DNA of 11,678 nt from Candidatus Gastranaerophilales bacterium. Lineage in GTDB: Bacteria; Cyanobacteriota; Vampirovibrionia; Gastranaerophilales; Gastranaerophilaceae. Below, in pieces: positions 6,815 through 11,678 of this stretch. The position numbers and the translations under genes were made by a program. The stretch covers positions 1 through 11,678 of the forward strand of contig JAJQFK010000021.1 of the NCBI GenBank assembly GCA_021201175.1, read 5' to 3'. The notes under the pieces are model-generated. The model was not told the DNA's origin. It saw only the letters and a program-made list of their open reading frames with translations, and made no database searches. The number at the start of each line of letters is the position of its first letter. Within the stretch, counting starts at the first letter, position 1.

Positions 6815-7900
6815 ATGGAAATAGTAAATGTAAAAATAAATGCAGCCGCTGAAACTTCTTATCCTATATTTATTGGTGAAGATATATTAGAAAATGCATA
6901 TTTGTATATAAAAAAATATTCTAAAGCAAAAAAATACCTTGTTGTTACAAATACAACGATATTTCCGCTGTACGGGGAAAAGTTAAAGAATGAAAATACT
7001 GAATTTTTAATTATTCCGGATGGAGAAATTTATAAAAATGTTGAATTTTTGAATAAAATACTCGATAAAGCGCTTGAAATTAAATTGGAAAGAAAAGATG
7101 CAATTATTGCACTGGGAGGCGGAGTTATAGGGGATATGGCAGGATTTGCAGCTTCTGTATATCAAAGGGGGATAGATTTTATCCAAATTCCGACAACTCT
7201 TTTGGCGCAGGTAGATTCTTCTGTCGGCGGAAAAGTTGCTGTTAATCATAAACTCGGTAAAAATATGATTGGCTCTTTTTATCAGCCTAAACTTGTATTA
7301 TCTGATACAAATACTCTTGCTACACTTGATGAAAGGCAATTTAAGACAGGGCTTTCCGAGGTTTTAAAATATGCATTTATTGAAAAGAGCTGCAACTGTG
7401 ATTCCAGCTATAATTTATTTAATTTTCTTTCTGAAAATAAATATAAAGTCTTAAACAGAGATTTAAAAACATTAAATCTGCTTATAAATATTTGTTGTAA
7501 TTTAAAAAGCAGTGTTGTAAATCAAGATGAAAAAGAAAAAGGACTCAGAGCTATACTTAATTTCGGTCACACATACGCACATGCTATTGAAAATATAACG
7601 GATTATAAAGTTTATACCCACGGTGAGGCAGTTTCAATCGGAATGAAATTAATTTTTGATTTGGCTAGAAGTTTGAATTTAATAACAGATGACTACTATG
7701 AAAAATCATTAAAACTCTTAAATGATTACGGTTTGATATTAAAAATGAACTTTAATCCCGACAAAGAAAATTTTTATAGAATTATGCAATCAGATAAAAA
7801 AGTCAATAATACATTAATAAACTTTGTAATGCCGGTATCAGAAGGAGCTGTTGAAATAAAAAGCGATATTGATAAAAATATGATTTTACAGGGCATATAA
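6815..7900 (+). CDS. aroB: 3-Dehydroquinate synthase
   Basis: AroB cyclises DAHP to 3-dehydroquinate, the second step of the shikimate pathway, using NAD and a divalent metal (commonly zinc). The 361-residue protein shows the NAD-binding ALGGGVIGDMAGF (99-111), the substrate-binding IPTTLLAQVDSSVGGK (125-140) and GKNMIGSFYQP (148-158), and the metal ligands E182 in GLSEVLKYAF, H252 in FGHTYAHAIE and H269 in THGEAVSIG. Length and motif order are those of the bacterial monofunctional enzyme. Translation starts directly after the aroK stop (TAA-ATG), with GGAGA (6799-6803) inside aroK as ribosome site. A segment at about 191-215 (KSCNCDSSYNLFNFL) is cysteine-bearing and variable in the family. 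With aroC and aroK it covers steps 2, 5 and 7; the other shikimate genes are not in the window. Confidence 0.97.
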   Translation: MEIVNVKINAAAETSYPIFIGEDILENAYLYIKKYSKAKKYLVVTNTTIFPLYGEKLKNENTEFLIIPDGEIYKNVEFLNKILDKALEIKLERKDAIIALGGGVIGDMAGFAASVYQRGIDFIQIPTTLLAQVDSSVGGKVAVNHKLGKNMIGSFYQPKLVLSDTNTLATLDERQFKTGLSEVLKYAFIEKSCNCDSSYNLFNFLSENKYKVLNRDLKTLNLLINICCNLKSSVVNQDEKEKGLRAILNFGHTYAHAIENITDYKVYTHGEAVSIGMKLIFDLARSLNLITDDYYEKSLKLLNDYGLILKMNFNPDKENFYRIMQSDKKVNNTLINFVMPVSEGAVEIKSDIDKNMILQGI

Positions 7901-7929
7901 TAAATAGTAAAGAATAAAAAGGGGTTTGT

Positions 7930-8721
7930 ATGAAAATATTAATTTCTAATGATGACGGAGTAATGGCAGAAGGAATCAAGGCACTAACTTCCGAATTGAG
8001 TAAAGAACATGATGTATATGTAATAGCGCCGGATAGAGAACGCAGTGCCGCCGGACATTCGTTAACATTGCATACTCCTATTCGTGTGGAAGAATTAGAT
8101 TCCAGATTTGGCGCAAAGAGAATCTGGATTACAAGCGGAACCCCCGGAGATTGCGTAAAAATTGGAATAAATGCTATTTTAGAAGAAAATGAGAAACCGG
8201 ATATTATAATTTCAGGGATTAATCACGGTCCAAATTTAGGTTCTGATATATTATATTCAGGAACTGTAAGCTGCGCAATGGAAGGCGCAATGATGGGATA
8301 TCCCAGTATTGCAGTTTCGCTCGCAAGTATGTCATCAGATCCTGTTTTATTCAAAAGTGTTGCTAAATTTATGCTTAAATTCCTGCACAAAATAAAAGAA
8401 TACAAATTTCCGCCCAAAACAATATTAAATGTTAATGTTCCGGGGTTAATGCCCGAAGATCTTGCAGGTGTCGCAATAACAAGGCTCGGAGGTAAAATGT
8501 TTACCGACGAGTATGATAAACGTATCGATCCAAGGGGTAAAGTTTATTACTGGATGGCGGGCGAACTTATCAAACACTGTGAAAATGATGATTCTGACCT
8601 TAATGCACTAAGATGGAATAAAGTTTCTGTTACTCCGATAACCTTTGAAATGACACTTGATTCAGTCATGCCCGAACTCTCAAAGTTTGTAGCCGCAAAT
8701 AGTGTAATTGACTGGGTATAA
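7930..8721 (+). CDS. surE: SurE 5'/3'-nucleotidase (nucleotide phosphatase)
   Basis: SurE is a metal-dependent phosphatase that dephosphorylates nucleoside monophosphates and sometimes short polyphosphate, linked to stationary-phase survival. Its 263 residues are of normal length. Conserved features are ISNDDG (5-10) with metal ligands D8 and D9, APDRERSAAGHSLT (33-46) with metal ligand S39, TSGTPGDCV (68-76), and SGINHGPNLGSDILYSGTV (95-113) with metal ligand N98, followed by AMEGAMMGYPSIAVS. The ATG at 7930 is backed by AAGGGG five bases upstream. It lies 29 bases after aroB and shares its direction, so it is probably the last gene of the aroC operon; a terminator-like sequence follows. The functional link to aromatic biosynthesis is not evident and may be only genomic packing. 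Confidence 0.96.
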   Translation: MKILISNDDGVMAEGIKALTSELSKEHDVYVIAPDRERSAAGHSLTLHTPIRVEELDSRFGAKRIWITSGTPGDCVKIGINAILEENEKPDIIISGINHGPNLGSDILYSGTVSCAMEGAMMGYPSIAVSLASMSSDPVLFKSVAKFMLKFLHKIKEYKFPPKTILNVNVPGLMPEDLAGVAITRLGGKMFTDEYDKRIDPRGKVYYWMAGELIKHCENDDSDLNALRWNKVSVTPITFEMTLDSVMPELSKFVAANSVIDWV

Positions 8722-8725
8722 ATAT

Positions 8726-8751
8726 GGCAAAGATTGCCGCGGGCTTTTTTT
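8726..8751 (+). terminator. Probable intrinsic terminator after surE
   Basis: A short hairpin GGCAA-AGA-TTGCC (8726-8738), with an alternative GCC-GCG-GGC stem (8736-8744), is followed by seven T residues (8745-8751). It starts five bases after the surE stop and would end the aroC-aroK-aroB-surE transcript. The stem is short, so termination may be partial. Confidence 0.5.
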
Positions 8752-8760
8752 GTATTTAAA

Positions 8761-8766
8761 TATAAT
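8761..8766 (+). promoter_or_regulatory. -10 box of the candidate small RNA
   Basis: A perfect TATAAT lies downstream of the surE terminator T-run; initiation would fall near G8773. No acceptable -35 hexamer is seen at 16-18 bases, where the surE terminator lies, and there is no extended TGn, so the promoter is uncertain. Confidence 0.35.
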
Positions 8767-8772
8767 AACTTA

Positions 8773-8937
8773 GTCCGGATTATAAACCCCTCGCAATTGA
8801 CGTTTTTGGGGTTCAGTTCAGGAATTTAAAGAAACGGATTTTCCGTAGAGCGGGGGACAAGGTTCGAAACTGGAATAAATGAGGGGTGAACTTAAAGCCG
8901 GTAAGTGGAAGCCGAGATATCTCTCACTTATTTATTT
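8773..8937 (+). ncRNA. Candidate structured small RNA, class unknown
   Basis: The convergent spacer between surE and the minus-strand prepilin gene has no reading frame of its own but many complementary segments. They nest as one elongated hairpin: CCGG (8775-8778) with CCGG (8898-8901), ACCCCTC (8786-8792) with GAGGGGT (8881-8887), TTCAGTT (8812-8818) with AACTGGA (8868-8874, one G-U), and an apical ACGGA-TTT-TCCGT (8834-8846). A competing helix AACCCC (8785-8790) with GGGGTT (8808-8813) would break the second and third helices. At the 3' end TAAGTG (8902-8907) pairs with CACTTA (8925-8930), followed by TTTATTTT, a terminator-like end on the plus strand only. Size (about 165 bases), long irregular rod and an alternative helix recall 6S RNA, but I see no diagnostic 6S sequence. 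Its tail overlaps the last codons of the prepilin gene in antisense. A 3' UTR structure of surE is the alternative. Confidence 0.45.
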
Positions 8938-9606
8938 TAAATACTTCCTTATGCATGAAATACCGGTACCAGAAGAAGAACAGTTAGAATTTACAGTTTC
9001 TGTATCCTTATCTTTATATGCAGGTACTACGCCTTGTGAATATGTAAAAACTAACACAAATATATCTTTACCCAATGTATTAGGCTCTTTTACCCCATTT
9101 ATATCAAAAAATATTCCAAGTCCCCGTTCTTCTCCGGAATCAACTCCTAATATATCTATTATTTGATAGGGATAATAATCATCAATACTAATAAGTGTTC
9201 CGTCACTTAATATTGCGGTCATGTTATTAGTACCAAGTCCGGTATTATCATTTGTTCCTAAATCGCTAAAAACCTTACCGTTATATCCTTTAATATAGTT
9301 ATCATTCCAACAGCCGCTTTCTTTATAACATACTTTTGTTGTAATAAGTCTGAAACCTAAATATGTTTCATACCATTTCTGCATTGATTTAGTACTGTTT
9401 GTTAAACCTATTTCTTCCCATCCGCCTTCTGATTTCACAAAAAGCATTGCGTTTGAGAATGCGGCATAAAATTTTTTTATTTTAGAACTTCTTTCCTGCT
9501 CTTGAAAATTTGCCATAATCATAGGAACTGTAATCGCCGCAATAATCCCGATTATAACCAGTGCAATAAGAACATCCGACAGTGTAAAACCTAAAATCTT
9601 TTTCAT
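8932..9606 (-). CDS. Type IV prepilin-like protein (minor pilin/pseudopilin)
   Basis: The 224-residue protein has a class III signal: a short basic leader MKKILG cut by a prepilin peptidase between G6 and F7, then the hydrophobic helix FTLSDVLIALVIIGIIAA that anchors and polymerises pilins. Position 5 of the mature protein is Asp where most pilins have Glu, a conservative change. After the helix come an amphipathic alpha-1 extension (NFQEQERSSKIKKFYAAF) and a globular domain with four cysteines, C93-C99 and C209-C218, each pair close enough to form a small disulfide loop. The segment FFDINGVKEPNTLGKDIF (167-183 region) resembles what I recall from pilin-like proteins of gut Melainabacteria. 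A GGAAGGA ribosome site about 10 bases upstream supports the start. No secretion ATPase, platform protein or peptidase lies nearby, so this is an orphan pilin gene. Adhesion, DNA uptake or protein secretion are all possible roles. Confidence 0.85.
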   Translation of the reverse strand: MKKILGFTLSDVLIALVIIGIIAAITVPMIMANFQEQERSSKIKKFYAAFSNAMLFVKSEGGWEEIGLTNSTKSMQKWYETYLGFRLITTKVCYKESGCWNDNYIKGYNGKVFSDLGTNDNTGLGTNNMTAILSDGTLISIDDYYPYQIIDILGVDSGEERGLGIFFDINGVKEPNTLGKDIFVLVFTYSQGVVPAYKDKDTETVNSNCSSSGTGISCIRKYLK

Positions 9607-9709
9607 ATTTTACAAATCCTTCCTATTAGAAATACGAGTTACATAATATCCAAATCGCTCGTCTGAAATTACGCTACAGGCATTTATTTTCTGCAAATAA
9701 AGTATAAAT

Positions 9710-9739
9710 TTGGCAAAAACTTACCTATTTTGTTATAAA
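9710..9739 (+). promoter_or_regulatory. Candidate promoter of the XRE regulator gene
   Basis: TTGGCA (9710-9715) and TATAAA (9734-9739) are each one base from consensus, with an 18-base spacer. Copy A of the 27-bp direct repeat covers the -35 and spacer, so a bound repressor would block this promoter. The resulting leader of about 85 bases would contain copy B. Confidence 0.4.
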
Positions 9740-9787
9740 TTCTATCGAATACGTAATATTTTGTCAATAATTTACCTAATTTGCCAT
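9710..9787. repeat. Imperfect 27-bp direct repeat, 51-bp period, likely operator pair
   Basis: Copy A (9710-9736) and copy B (9761-9787) match at 21 of 27 positions and share TTGnCAAnAA, TTACCTA and TTTG. Copy A overlaps a promoter candidate. Each copy has partial dyad symmetry: CAAAA and TTTTG flanking nine bases in A, reduced to CAA and TTG in B. A perfect outer inverted repeat also joins TGGCAAA (9711-9717) and TTTGCCA (9780-9786). The 51-base period is close to five helical turns, which places both copies on nearly the same DNA face. The location between a divergent prepilin gene and an XRE regulator suggests binding by that regulator. Confidence 0.5.
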
Positions 9788-9832
9788 TTTAATTGCCGGA
9801 ATAATAAATAGAATTATAAAAGAGGTTTGTTT

Positions 9833-10156
9833 ATGATGAACATTAAAATTTTATTCGGACGAAAAATTAAAGAGTATCGCAAAAAGAAAAATTTAACACA
9901 AGCCGGGCTGGCAGAGCTTGTAAATGTTGATGATAAACATATAAGCTGCATAGAAAGCGGAAAAAACTTTCCATCTTCGGATTTAATTGAAAGACTAGCA
10001 ACTTCTTTGGAAGTTGAACCTAAAGACTTATTTGAATTTTATTATCTGAAAGATTCTGTCGATTTAAAATCCGATATAATTTTAATGCTTAATAAGTTAA
10101 ACAAAGAAGAACTTTCATTAGCGCATAAATATATAAGAACATTTTTATTGAAATAA
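9833..10156 (+). CDS. Small XRE-family HTH transcriptional regulator
   Basis: This 107-residue protein is a single helix-turn-helix domain of the XRE/Cro type with a short C-terminal tail. The HTH spans about residues 8-65: FGRKIKEYRKKKNLTQ (8-23), AGLAELVNVDDKHISCIES (24-42) as the turn and recognition region, and GKNFPSSDLIERLATSLEV afterwards, as in many Cro/CI-like regulators. The tail (75-107) is helical and probably serves dimerisation. An upstream in-frame TTG at 9827 is only one base from the AGAGG ribosome site (9821-9825), so I choose ATG 9833, seven bases from it; ATG 9836 is also possible. The gene is divergent from the prepilin gene, across a spacer with paired repeats, so autoregulation and control of the pilin are likely inferences. 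No toxin gene or phage genes accompany it. Confidence 0.88.
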   Translation: MMNIKILFGRKIKEYRKKKNLTQAGLAELVNVDDKHISCIESGKNFPSSDLIERLATSLEVEPKDLFEFYYLKDSVDLKSDIILMLNKLNKEELSLAHKYIRTFLLK

Positions 10157-10161
10157 AAAAA
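10155..10161 (-). terminator. T-run ending the tRNA-Lys transcript
   Basis: Seven consecutive T residues on the minus strand follow the tRNA discriminator base directly. The tRNA acceptor and T stems could serve as the hairpin of a compact terminator. This would also leave an RNA end needing little trimming before CCA addition. Confidence 0.4.
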
Positions 10162-10234
10162 TGCGTCTGGCGCGATTCGAACGCGCGACCTATCCCTTAA
10201 AAGGGGAGTGCTCTACCTGCTGAGCTACAGACGC
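10162..10234 (-). tRNA. tRNA-Lys (anticodon UUU)
   Basis: Reading the minus strand from 10234, all cloverleaf parts fit 73 bases: acceptor GCGTCTG with CAGACGC (seven perfect pairs), D arm GCTC/GAGC with loop AGCAGGTA, anticodon stem CTCCC/GGGAT around loop CTTTTAA, variable AGGTC, and T arm GCGCG/CGCGC with loop TTCGAAT. The anticodon is TTT (10199-10201 region), reading lysine AAA/AAG. The first anticodon-stem pair is a C27-U43 mismatch. The discriminator is A at 10162; CCA is not encoded, and a T-run on the minus strand follows at once, so CCA must be added by nucleotidyltransferase. It is convergent with the XRE gene, whose stop lies five bases from the tRNA 3' end. Confidence 0.97.
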
Positions 10235-10253
10235 TACTGTCTAACACTTCTAT

Positions 10254-10282
10254 AAGATACCAAGAACATTTTTTATAGTCAA
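10254..10282 (-). promoter_or_regulatory. Promoter of tRNA-Lys
   Basis: On the minus strand TTGACT (10282-10277) and TATCTT (10259-10254) are separated by exactly 17 bases, and TGG directly precedes the -10, giving an extended -10. Initiation near 10247 would leave a 5' leader of about 13 bases for RNase P to remove. Confidence 0.6.
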
Positions 10283-10309
10283 CCAATTTTTAATAAAAAA
10301 TAAATATTT

Positions 10310-10338
10310 CAGACAAATTTTTTTAATCATAATATAAT
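10310..10338 (+). promoter_or_regulatory. Promoter giving leaderless nanE mRNA
   Basis: CAGACA (10310-10315, four of six matches) and a perfect TATAAT (10333-10338) have a 17-base spacer. The nanE ATG begins at 10346, where transcription would be expected to start, and no ribosome site precedes it, so the mRNA is probably leaderless or nearly so. Confidence 0.5.
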
Positions 10339-10345
10339 ATAGTCT

Positions 10346-11032
10346 ATGAGTATAATAAAAAAGTTAGAAAAAGAAGTAATAATATCAGTTCAGGCAATGC
10401 CGGAAGAACCGTTATATAAAGAAGAATGTATGACCGCAATGATGCAATCCGTAATAAACGGCGGAGCAAAAGGGTTAAGGCTGGCTGGAGCGAGGGATAT
10501 AAAAAATGCAAAAAAATTATTCCCCAATATTCCGGTTATAGGATTAACCAAACCGGACAAACTGCCTGAAAATTGGAAAGAAATAGTTTATATAACTCCA
10601 AGCTTAAAAGAAGTACAAGAACTTATAAACGCACAAGCAGATATTATAGCAACGGACGCAACAAGCCGTCCGCGCCCGAAAGAAAGTCTGAAAGAAATTT
10701 TAAAATATATAAAAGATAACGGCAAATATGCTATGGCAGATATCTCAACTTTTGAAGAAGGGATAAAAGCACGGGAACTCGGTTTTGATATCATTTCAAC
10801 AACATTAAGCGGATATACACAATATTCTAAACAAGATTTAAAATATCCCGATTTTGAGCTTTTGGAAAGGCTGACGAAAGAATTAGATTGTCCTGTTGTT
10901 CTTGAAGGAAGAATTTGGACTCCTGAGGAAGTTGATAAAGCATTTGAATCGGGAGCATATTCTGTTGTAATAGGTTCAGCGGTAACACGTCCGCAGCTTA
11001 TAACTAAAAGATTTTGCGAAAGAGGTAAATAA
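10346..11032 (+). CDS. nanE: N-acylglucosamine-6-phosphate (ManNAc-6-P) 2-epimerase
   Basis: NanE converts N-acetylmannosamine 6-phosphate to N-acetylglucosamine 6-phosphate in sialic acid and ManNAc catabolism. The 228-residue protein is a TIM barrel of normal family length. Family motifs seen are ISVQAMPEEPL (13-23), GGAKGLRLAG (39-48), IGLTKPD (65-71, with the conserved catalytic lysine K69), IATDATSRPRP (101-111), MADISTFEEG (130-139), ISTTLSGYT (150-158), the acid E187 in VLEGRIWTPEE, and GSAVTRPQLITKRF (210-223). There is no Shine-Dalgarno site; the -10 box sits eight bases before the ATG. The stop codon overlaps the ATG of the following ROK kinase by one base (TAATG), so the two are translationally coupled. 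Together they make the kinase-epimerase half of the Nan route; NanA and the transporter are not in this window. Confidence 0.95.
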   Translation: MSIIKKLEKEVIISVQAMPEEPLYKEECMTAMMQSVINGGAKGLRLAGARDIKNAKKLFPNIPVIGLTKPDKLPENWKEIVYITPSLKEVQELINAQADIIATDATSRPRPKESLKEILKYIKDNGKYAMADISTFEEGIKARELGFDIISTTLSGYTQYSKQDLKYPDFELLERLTKELDCPVVLEGRIWTPEEVDKAFESGAYSVVIGSAVTRPQLITKRFCERGK

Positions 11033-11678
11033 TGACAAAAATTCTGGCTTTTGATATAGGCGGTACGAAAACCGCATACGCTATACTTAATGAAAAAGGC
11101 GAATTTATAAACGAAATAAAGCAAGAATCAACACCAAAAAATATTGAAGAATTAAAAATGCTTTTTCAAAATATAATATCACAATATGAAAATGAAGTTG
11201 ATATGGTTTCATTTGCGACCGCCGGCGCTGTAAATATTTCAAATACAAAAGTAGATTCTTCAACTCCAAATTTACCGGAAGGATACAATAATATAGATTT
11301 TTCATCATTCAGCAAAAAACCGGTATATGTAGAAAATGACGCGAATGCTGCGGCATGGGCAGAATATAAAACTGGTGCCGCAAAAGGAGAAGATAACACT
11401 ATTACAATAACATTAGGAACCGGAGTCGGGGGAGGTTTTATAATAAACGGCAAATTACTTCGGGGAAAATCCGGACGCGGGGGCGAAATTGGAAGTATAA
11501 AAATTAACGGCAAAAAAAGAGTTTGTACTTGTAAAAGATATGATTGCTGGGAAAGTTATGCCTCCGGAACCGGTTTAAAAATAACAGCGGAAGAAACAGC
11601 AATAAATGATGAAATTTTTAAAACTTCCCTTTTTAAAGATAAATTACCTTCTCAAATAACTACATATAATATTATTGA
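11032..11678 (+). CDS. nanK: ROK-family sugar kinase, probably ManNAc kinase (3' end cut by window)
   Basis: The first 215 residues are present and the frame is still open at the window end. It begins MTKILAFDIGGTKTAYAI, with the phosphate-binding DIGGTK (8-13) of the ASKHA fold. YVENDANAAAWAEY (99-112) carries the likely catalytic base D103, and TLGTGVGGGFIINGKLLRG (128-145) is the ROK phosphate-2 and sugar segment. GGEIGS (150-155) and CTCKRYDCWE (165-174) correspond to the ROK zinc motif. That motif is odd: family members normally have His after GEIG, and glycines in CxCGxxGCxE; here His is Ser155 and both glycines are replaced, although all three cysteines remain. Overlap with nanE suggests phosphorylation of ManNAc to ManNAc-6-P. 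Glucokinase, fructokinase or another ROK specificity is possible; the symbol rests on context. Confidence 0.85.
   Translation, partial: MTKILAFDIGGTKTAYAILNEKGEFINEIKQESTPKNIEELKMLFQNIISQYENEVDMVSFATAGAVNISNTKVDSSTPNLPEGYNNIDFSSFSKKPVYVENDANAAAWAEYKTGAAKGEDNTITITLGTGVGGGFIINGKLLRGKSGRGGEIGSIKINGKKRVCTCKRYDCWESYASGTGLKITAEETAINDEIFKTSLFKDKLPSQITTYNII

Noticed and set aside
8858..8874. tRNA-like T arm around GGTTCGAAAC in the surE-prepilin spacer
   Set aside because: The flanking bases cannot form a five-pair T stem and no acceptor, D or anticodon arms accompany it, so it is not a tRNA or tmRNA end.
8879..9166. Plus-strand frame of 95 codons starting inside the surE-prepilin spacer
   Set aside because: It lies antisense to the clear prepilin gene, has no ribosome site and its product is low in any family pattern.
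9607..9710. Promoter for the prepilin gene on the minus strand
   Set aside because: A TATTAT-like hexamer is present near 9645 but no matching -35 at proper spacing, so no site is called.
9827..9832. TTG at 9827 as start of the XRE regulator
   Set aside because: It is only one base from the AGAGG ribosome site; ATG 9833 has proper spacing.
10588..11124. Minus-strand frame of 178 codons across nanE
   Set aside because: It is antisense to a gene with complete family motifs; its Ser/Ile/Phe-rich product is typical of a complement of AT-rich coding DNA.
11166..11513. Minus-strand frame of 115 codons across the ROK kinase
   Set aside because: It is antisense to the kinase, which has intact ATP and sugar motifs over the same bases.
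1..11678. CRISPR array, insertion sequence or prophage
   Set aside because: No regularly spaced repeats, transposase, integrase or phage structural genes are seen; the lone XRE regulator is not enough to call a mobile element.

Overview
The window is AT-rich bacterial chromosome with compact sigma-70-type promoters and AGGAG-like ribosome sites. The organism is probably a gut-type non-photosynthetic cyanobacterial relative (Melainabacteria/Vampirovibrionia, Gastranaerophilales-like). That rests on recalled style only: a prepilin with an FTLSDVLIAL-type N-terminus and a C-terminal DINGVKEPNTLGKDIF segment, plus Q/N-rich orphan proteins. It is an inference; a low-GC Firmicute or another host-associated lineage is not excluded.

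Left part (1-5073): a two-domain signalling protein (phospho-receiver plus STAS-like domain, 199-1089), a convergent ribose-5-phosphate isomerase B (rpiB, 1120-1563, minus), then four genes I cannot name. These are a Q/N/S/T-rich protein with a HEAT-like helical C-terminus (1698-2474) and its close partner with hydrophobic segments (2486-2968), an orphan with a TTG start (3114-3743), and, after a 346-base gap, a protein with two annexin-like repeats (4090-5073). The annexin-like protein is the most unusual gene here. Its first repeat keeps the GxGTDE calcium-site motif and the distal acidic cap.

Middle part (5097-8751): a tight shikimate-pathway operon aroC-aroK-aroB (chorismate synthase, shikimate kinase, 3-dehydroquinate synthase), followed 29 bases later by surE (nucleotide phosphatase) and a probable terminator. 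A perfect 12-bp inverted repeat covers the aroC promoter -10, the leader and the start codon, and looks regulatory.

Right part (8752-11678): between surE and a minus-strand prepilin-like gene lies a probable plus-strand structured small RNA (about 8773-8937), with its own -10 box and terminator-like hairpin. The prepilin gene is divergent from a small XRE-family regulator, and their shared spacer holds a 27-bp imperfect direct repeat at 51-bp spacing, a likely operator pair. A tRNA-Lys(UUU) gene on the minus strand with a clear promoter follows. Then come nanE (ManNAc-6-phosphate 2-epimerase, apparently leaderless) and a ROK-family sugar kinase, probably nanK-like, cut by the window end. NanE and the kinase overlap by one base and would together convert ManNAc via ManNAc-6-P to GlcNAc-6-P. 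No sialic acid lyase or transporter is visible in the window.
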